Below, piece after piece: positions 57,680 to 64,000 of a stretch of 64,000 bases of DNA. The stretch is taken from assembly GCF_040939455.1 (NCBI RefSeq), contig NC_134117.1, positions 49,073,001 through 49,137,000 of the forward strand. The letters run 5' to 3'. Under the pieces are notes generated by a model. That model saw only the letters and a list, made by a program, of their open reading frames with translations. It ran no database searches and was not told the origin of the DNA. The translations under genes were made by a program, and so were the position numbers. Positions within the stretch are counted from its first letter, which is position 1. The number at the start of each line of letters is the position of its first letter. This stretch comes from Microcebus murinus. Taxonomy: Eukaryota > Chordata > Mammalia > Primates > Cheirogaleidae.

Positions 57680-58945
57680 CAGGTCTACTCTGTATCATTG
57701 CAGATTAGATGTATCTTTTCTACAATTGAATATAAATGGAATTCCATGGTATGTAATTTTAGTGTCATGTTTCTTTCATTTCAGATATGTTGCTATATAT
57801 ATTTATAGTTTATTTTATTTATTGCTGAGAAGTATTCCATTTTATACACATCTCACAATTTGTTAATCCATTAATTTATTGACTGACATTTTGTTTGCTT
57901 AGAGTATTTTGCTATTATGAATAAAGCTGCTGTGGCTATTCTTATACAACTATTTTGTAGCATATGTTTTTATTTCTCTTGGGTAAATTTCTAGAAGTCA
58001 AACTTTCTCATATTGCAACTGTAGATTTAACCTTTTAAGAATCAAACAAATTGCTGACCGAAGTTATTTTATCATTTTCAAGTCCACCAACAATATATGA
58101 GCATTACAGTCATTCCACATCCTCAGCCATACTTGGTGTTTGGAATATTTTTACACTTTAAGATTCTAGTGAGTACAAAGTAAAATGTCACTGTGGCTTC
58201 ACATTGTTTTTCCCTGATGACAAAGGATATTTTAGGGGATTTAGTAAACATTTGCATATTTTATTTAATGAAGTGTCTGTAAAATACTTAGCCCCACTTT
58301 TGGGCTAACTTTTTAAATTTACTTTTAGTGTTCTTTATATATTCTGGATATAAGTCTTTTGTTAGATATAAGTATTGCAAATATTTTCTCCTAATCTGTG
58401 CCTCTTCTTTTCATTTCTTAAATGAGTTTTTCAAAAAGCACAAAATTTTAGAGTTACTGAGTTCAACTCATAATTTCTTTATGGTTAACAATTCTTTTTT
58501 ATAGTATCAAACATTTGGCTACCTCAAGTTTACTAAGATTTTCCTTCATGTTTTCTTCCAGATATATGAAGTTATAGATTTATGTTTAAGGCTATGCTGA
58601 ACTTGGTGTTGATTTTTGTTTATGGAGTAATGTAGAGTACATTTTTATCCATATATATAGAGATATCCAATAGTTCAAGCACCATTGAGTCAAAATTATT
58701 CTTTATTTTTTAAATTATCTTGTAATTGCTGTCAAAATTACATTGACCATATACGTTTGGCTCTATTTCTGGACTATCTATTCTGTTTTATTTGTATACC
58801 TATCTTTATGCCAGTACCATACTATCACACTAACATCACTTTCTTCAGAAAGAGTTCCATGATACCTGGACTAGGTTGGATCTTCTTTTTATGTTCTATA
58901 GCAATCTATACTTCTTCTAACAGTAGATTGATTATAAGGCAATAA
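57680..58945 (-). mobile_element. Old L1M fragment, minus strand
   Basis: The plus strand reads like reverse L1 throughout: ATTGCTGAGAAGTATTCCAT, GCTATTATGAATAAAGCTGC, TTTCTCTTGGGTAAATTTCT, TTCTTTATATATTCTGGATA and TATGCCAGTACCATACTATC. This is the ORF2 C-terminal and 3' portion. All frames are broken. Confidence 0.85.
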
Positions 58946-59030
58946 GATTCATGTAGATAGAGACAATGTTCTCCCCTTCACCCATCTTATTGCTTGGCAC
59001 CGAATATAGGAGATACTGGATACAAAAAAA
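58946..59030 (+). mobile_element. Possible L2 3' end
   Basis: GTAGATAGAGACAATGTTCT, CTTATTGCTTGGCACCGAAT and AGGAGATACTGGATAC resemble a diverged L2 tail. Confidence 0.35.
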
Positions 59031-59379
59031 TCATTTGAATTACTATTTATATAAATCATACAACTGTTAAGTGCAGAATGCACATGCAAAATATTTTCAA
59101 AGATGACATTTCAATTGTTCTCTTGTATTTTGCACAAACTATTATTATTTTTTAGACATTTCATACTCATGTTCCATCTACCATCAGGAGGTTTATGAAC
59201 TCTAGAAATGGCACAAAAATTCTTGATCAAATGATGTTTCTCCTTATTTATGTTTAAAATTCACAACACAAATCTTTTGAAAGGGATGCTTGTCAGTAAG
59301 TCCCTAATTCCCATTTTTAGATTAATATTTCTCTTAAAAACTTTAACTTAAGATATCAATGAGAAATATGTCTTAGCCC
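59031..59379. other. Unassigned intronic DNA
   Basis: No feature recognised. Confidence 0.4.
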
Positions 59380-59600
59380 AAGAATAAAACATCAGTTTTG
59401 TAGTAGACAACCTATATATGAATCCCAACTCTGCCGCATGCTAGATATGCAGCCCAGGAATAAGTCAATTAGCATATCTGAGCCCCAGTTTCTTTTCAGT
59501 GCAATTACAATAAAAATACATTTTGGTGTTGGTTATTAAGATTGTGTGATAAAAGTTATAACATACTTAACTTTGTGTATTGACATACACATAACCGAAG
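59380..59600 (+). mobile_element. MIR SINE
   Basis: TGAATCCCAACTCTGCCGCA, AGTCAATTAGCATATCTGAG, CCCCAGTTTCTTTTCAGTGC and AAGATTGTGTGATAAAAGTT follow MIR. Confidence 0.75.
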
Positions 59601-59885
59601 CTATGGTTTTTACAAGTTTACAATATGAACTGGCAAATAATATGACACCAAACTTGAGGATTTGGGGTGGAACAATGCTTTGGACAAATTCTACTGATGT
59701 TTGAAAATCCAGAAACAGCCCAAGAACATCTCTTAGCTTAAAGGTGAGGGAGCCGGTACTATGACTCTTTCACATTATCTATAACAAACTTGTGTGCACA
59801 CATGTGTACACGCACATTCACACACACTTCACACAATTCTCAAAATAGTATGAGGCAAGCTCTGCTCATCATAATTCTTTTAGAG

Positions 59886-60079
59886 CAGGGGTCCTCAAAC
59901 TTTTTAAACAGGGGGCCAGTTCACTGTCCCTCAGACCGTTGGAGGGCCGGACTATAGTTTTAAAAATACTATGGACAAATTCCTATGCTGCACACTGCAC
60001 ATATCTTATATTGAAGTAAAAAAACAAAAGGGCAAAAACACCCACATGTGGCCCGTGGGCCATAGTTTGAGGATGCCTG
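59886..60079. mobile_element. 194-bp non-autonomous hAT transposon
   Basis: Ends are CAGGGGTCCTCAAACT and, on the other strand, CAGGCATCCTCAAACT (14 of 16 match). A perfect 8-bp target-site repeat TTTTAGAG flanks it (59878-59885 and 60080-60087), the length expected for hAT elements. The interior has GGGCCAGTTCACTGTCCCTC, GGAGGGCCGG and, near the right end, GGCCCGTGGGCC. There is no coding capacity, so it would have needed a transposase from elsewhere. The intact duplication suggests a fairly recent insertion compared with the MIRs nearby. Confidence 0.9.
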
Positions 60080-60087
60080 TTTTAGAG

Positions 60088-61982
60088 AGTGTTTCAGTTA
60101 GGGTCCAATAAGAGAATCAAAAACTACTCCAGGTGTTTCAAGCATGGAATTTAATACAGGGAATTGGTTATACAGGCAATGGAAAAACTAAGAAGCCAAA
60201 TGAGAGGCAACTTTCACCACACCATCAGCATGAACTGTTGCCATTCTTAATGCTGAAGGAAATGGAGAAGACAAAGCCATGACAAGCAGATGAAATACCA
60301 AAAGTGGATGATTGCTTACCAATGATTAGTCTGCCAATCAATCATCTCCCAATGGTTACTCTCCCAGCTGAAAACTAGTAGTCAAAACATTTTGACTAGG
60401 AAAATAATCTTAAAGCAAAGTAACCATGACTAACAAAATGGGATTTTTGCCTGAGCATACATATCCACTCATTTTCAATACATCATGGTTTCATTCCTAA
60501 AATCTCATAGTACTTACTTTTTCATATATGTGATTACAATATTGTGTGTTTAATAAATAAAAGTCACATCTGTGCTCTCATTCAATAAAATAAATGTTTA
60601 CACACAATCAAGTAGTTGTTTTTCTTACCTCTATCCCTAGTAAGGAAAATATGGTAGAGTGATGGGCTTCTTTAGCATTCAATCTTTTATATACTTATGA
60701 CCCTTAAAATGCTGTAAAACCTATACTTCTTTATAAAAATTCCAATGTTTGGTTGGGAAAATAAGGGCCACGTGAGCAAGGTGGTGCATAAGTTACCTTT
60801 GAGTTATTTCTTATATACTTGAGTGTGTATACACTGTGCACACTTATATACAGAATATGGTTCTCTGATTTTAAGTAAAACGTCAAATTCTCTGGGTTTT
60901 ATTTTTTGGAATATATCTGAAATTCTGCAACATGATGAAAACTTCCTTCATGACCTAGTTTTTTGGGGAGTCTTTAAACATTTGACTATGATTTAACATG
61001 ACCCCATAAACTATGTACTTGACTCTATTCCTAAATTAAAAACTGAGTTTCACCATTATTTGTAAAGTAAGAGCTACATTGAAAAGATGACTAGCTTTAA
61101 ACAGTCGCAACAACAAAATCAATTATAATGGTATCAGTTTTATGGTTCTTGCATGATTTTTTAATGTCACATTCTTCCCATAGTCTCATTTAACTGGTAT
61201 GTCTGGGCACTGCCTGGGCATCATGCCTGCTATTGCCTAGAGACATTACAGTTATGTACCTTGTTGATTGTTGAAATGCAATATAAATGCAATCATTAAC
61301 CCATACCATTATTGCTTTATCAACACAGGAAGGTAAGGGCAGCAGGTAACAAGACAGAGCAGTGCTTTAGAAATTATTCTAGGAAAAGCCTGGAGCAACA
61401 AGGTTGTTATCTCAGATGTGAGGCATGGAATATGTCAGGTATAAAAAATTCACCCTAAGGAAAACAATTAAAGTGATTGTCTTCTATTTATTCAAGACTC
61501 ACAAACTTTGTATCTAAGTGAATATCAGAGGTTGGAGAAGTGTCTGCAATGGGAAAATGCTAAAAAATTCTGTTCCTGCATTTAGTGTCTTTTCAAATCA
61601 GAAATCTCTGTCATCTGCCTAGAGTGTCTTATAAAACACAAAACAATCTTCCAGAGTCTTTGTACAGATAAGCACAGCTGTCTTCTAGTTGAGGGGATGA
61701 GGTTCAAACACATTTCAGAGCAGCTGGTTGTTGCCCTCCCAGCTGCCTGGAAAACAGGAGATTTTTATTGGCAGCAAGCCCCAACCCCAAAGCAGTAGGC
61801 GTTTAAATGAATCCCCAGGCACTAGAATTCAGCAGCCAGGAGAAGCATGAGCCATGCATGGTTTTTAATCACCGTGAACTTTGTCTTTGCAGAAAGTCAA
61901 AGAATGAAATGCAGAGTTTGGTGGGTGACTGTGTAGGTAAGTAGGTGTGTGTAGGGAGATGGGACGAAGAAAATAGAGCCGA
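60088..61982. other. Unassigned intronic DNA
   Basis: 60090-60420 has a repeat-like flavour (GTTTCAGTTAGGGTCCAATA, GGAATTTAATACAGGGAATT) that I cannot name with confidence. The rest shows no feature. Confidence 0.35.
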
Positions 61983-62190
61983 GGGGTTAAGAATATGGGC
62001 TCTGGAGGCAAATGACATAAATCCAAACAAATTCTTTCTTTCTTTGAGCCTCAGTTTTCTCCTCTGTAAAATGGAAAATCAATGATATCTACATTATGGG
62101 ATTGACATGAAGACAGAATGTAATAATATAGATTAAGTACATAGCACAATGTGTTGTATGTGCACTGGTTTAGTATCATTACTGTGATTA
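61983..62190 (+). mobile_element. MIR SINE
   Basis: GGGGTTAAGAATATGGGCTC, TGAGCCTCAGTTTTCTCCTC, TGTAAAATGGAAAATCAATG and TTAAGTACATAGCACAATGT match MIR closely. Confidence 0.85.
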
Positions 62191-62324
62191 TCATGGTTTT
62201 GAAAACAATAGCATTCTTCTCCCAATTGTTATTGCAAAAAGTGAAAAAGAGGAGGAAAGATGAATTTTTAATAATGGCTCCCATTTTGTAAATGTATGCC
62301 AAGGCCATATGCGTTAGAATAGTA

Positions 62325-62510
62325 TCCAGAATCCTCATAGCAGCCCTGTGAAGTTGGCATTATTTCTCCCATTTATCAGATAAAGCATCTAAGAAGTATG
62401 ACTCAGAGAATTTCAGTGCCTTGCCCAAGGTAACACAGGCATTAAGAGGTGAAGCTGGGATTAAACCCAAATCTGTATAACTCTAAAGCCTTCATTCTCT
62501 CAACCATCTT
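62325..62510 (-). mobile_element. MIR SINE, minus strand
   Basis: ATCCTCATAGCAGCCCTGTG, CCATTTATCAGATAAAGCAT, GTGCCTTGCCCAAGGTAACA, GAGGTGAAGCTGGGATTAAA and CTAAAGCCTTCATTCTCTCA are reverse MIR. Confidence 0.85.
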
Positions 62511-62526
62511 GGTCTGCACTTTTCTT

Positions 62527-62855
62527 TTTTTTTTTTTATTTTGGCATATTATGGGGGTACAGATTTTAAGGTTTCAATAAATGCCCATTTCCCCCCCTCC
62601 CCCCAAAAGTCTGAGTCTCCATCATGACCATCCCCCAGATGGTGCACATCTCATTCACTATGTATGTATATACCCGCCCCCCTCCCCCCTCCCACCTGCC
62701 CAATACCCTATTACTGTAGCACCTATGTGTCCACTTAGGTGCTACTCAGTTAATACCAGTTTGCTGGAGAATATATCTGGTGCTTGTTTTTCCATTCTTG
62801 GGATACTTCACTTAGTAGTATGGGTTCCAGCTCTAACCAGGAAAATATAAGGTGA
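62527..62855 (-). mobile_element. 5'-truncated strepsirrhine L1 with perfect target-site repeats
   Basis: Poly(T) (62527-62540), then GGCATATTATGGGGGTACAG, a C-rich 3' UTR and TTCCATTCTTGGGATACTTC. Same family as 33657-34041. The 16-bp GGTCTGCACTTTTCTT occurs at 62511-62526 and 62856-62871 without mismatch. The frame 62581-62850 lies inside and is not a gene. Confidence 0.95.
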
Positions 62856-62871
62856 GGTCTGCACTTTTCTT

Positions 62872-64000
62872 GAGGAAAAAAAAATGTTTTATGATTTAGT
62901 GAAACTTTTTTGGAACTGTTTTGCTCTGGCTGAGATTTCTGGACCCACTCTTTTTATCCTACCTCTGAATGTTTTACACTGAGATTTTTCACTGAGGTAT
63001 TCTTCCTTTCTGGTTTCGAAGTCTTTTTTCTTTTTTTCTTTAAAAAAAATATCCCTGAATACTGAACTCCGTTGATTATATTCCCCCAGTTTCTCTGAAT
63101 GGCACTCACCAGCCTCTCTTGTCTTCTAGAAACATGTGCCAAATGTGCCTGTGCACTAGTTCTCCTGCATCTTAATTGCCCCTGCTCAAGGGAAAGATTG
63201 ACTATTGTGATTAAAAACTGAATTTCTGGCCAAAAACCTATATTAGTATACCCCAATTTTTGAGTGTTACATGCCTAATAATAGACTGAGTGTTGTGTGT
63301 GGTGGAGAAAGGGGTGTCTATGTGTGTGTGTTTCCACTTTAGATGTCCTGGAGTTTATCTTCTCTCTAAATCTCACCATTCAACTTGAACATCCATAGGG
63401 CCAATAAATGCAATAATATAATGATATTAACACACTGGTGACAAAAAAAAAAAAAAAGGATTGTCCTCTAGAACAAAGTTTTTAACCTAGGGGTCCAGAC
63501 ACACTGTTGCATTTCAATTACTTGTGACATGTGTCATGGGGGCTATAATTTAATGGTAATAATGATAGCTCAAATACTGAAATTGGAAAATCATTTAGTA
63601 TTTTTTTCATAAATTAGAGTTGTTTCAAGGTTATCCCTCTAATTACATCCTTTCACTCACTTGCATTCTGATATACTTCCCAGAATAGGAAAGAAAGGGA
63701 TAGAGAGCTAAAGTGGAGTTTCTAGAAATCAAGGTAGACACTCACCCTATTAATACAGTGTTCAGTGAAATTGACCTACTCATAAGAAATATATTTGTCA
63801 TGTTAATGTGCATCATAGCAGAAAAACAAAAATTGAAAAGTTTTAGATGGTCTCCTTTAGGAACCAGAGAATGAGGCTAACTAACAGGTTAATTGTATTT
63901 AAAGATCTTCCCTATAAAACTAATATAAAACATAATATTGCCATCCTCTAAGATCCAAGATTCAAGGTCCAAATTATTTTTTAACAGTATCCATCTTTCC
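62872..64000. other. Unassigned intronic DNA
   Basis: No exon recognised. A run of about 15 A is near 63443-63457. The 100-codon minus frame 62954-63256 has a lysine-rich low-complexity part and no recognised domain. Confidence 0.4.

Larger units (their letters stand above)
49231..64000 (-). other. CTNNA3: Last intron of CTNNA3, continuing beyond the window
   Basis: This side lies upstream of the terminal exon in the gene's orientation. No frame here matches the expected preceding alpha-catenin exon, so the intron is at least 14.8 kb. That fits CTNNA3, which in human spans well over a megabase with very large introns. Content is MIR, L1, L2 and DNA transposon relics plus unassigned AT-rich DNA, listed separately. 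Confidence 0.75.

Noticed and set aside
49231..64000. Penultimate CTNNA3 exon
   Set aside because: Looked for the conserved alpha-catenin segment before the last exon; no matching short frame was recognised, so it likely lies beyond the window.

Overview
This is nuclear genomic DNA from a mammal, almost certainly a strepsirrhine primate (lemur or loris group). Three dimeric Alu elements (about 2161-2500 on the plus strand; 32348-32695 and 43153-43516 on the minus strand) carry the long middle and right-arm variant seen in strepsirrhine Alus. Two young, 5'-truncated L1 tails (33657-34041 and 62527-62855, both minus) carry a 3' UTR of a type I associate with strepsirrhine L1s. Old MIR, L2, L1M and ERV LTR copies fill much of the rest. 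There is no bacterial-style gene organisation. Nearly all long open frames lie in repeats or are chance frames in AT-rich DNA.

The only supported gene piece is the last coding exon of CTNNA3 (alpha-T-catenin) on the minus strand, 48893-49180. It has a clean polypyrimidine tract and CAG acceptor on its upstream side and an in-frame TAA. Everything at coordinates above 49180 is therefore read as the last intron of CTNNA3. Below 48893 lies the 3' UTR (perhaps to about 47900) and then a gene desert, as expected from the human locus, where the CTNNA3 3' end faces a gene-poor interval. The preceding CTNNA3 exon was not found up to 64000.

Layout: 1-1925 is an internally deleted L1. 2161-2500 is Alu. 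4750-5640 is an old L1 tail. 7255-10370 holds L2 and MIR scraps. 10461-14055 is a composite of two L1 5' regions facing each other. 14994-15407 is an L1 3' end with target-site repeats. 16385-16740 and 19138-20090 are LTRs. 23850-25510 is an L2 interrupted by an antisense LTR. 26336-26995, 29549-30096, 31070-31340 and 31657-32339 are more LTRs. 32.3-34.5 kb is a nest of Alu, MIR, L1 and a 78-bp mariner-like MITE. 35.49-36.50 kb is a 160-bp-arm inverted repeat. 36998-37451 is an LTR, and 37.6-39.0 kb holds MIR and L2. 39.4-40.35 kb is a CpG-richer unique block. 43.1-43.7 kb is an Alu inside a MIR. Then come the CTNNA3 exon and its intron, which holds MIR, L1, a 194-bp hAT MITE with perfect 8-bp target-site repeats, and a nested MIR/L1 cluster near 62 kb.

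I found no novel multi-gene system. The most interesting items are the two non-autonomous DNA transposons, the long inverted repeat, the nested insertions that give relative dates, and the rearranged L1s. Repeat family names come from recall of consensus sequences, not from a database search.
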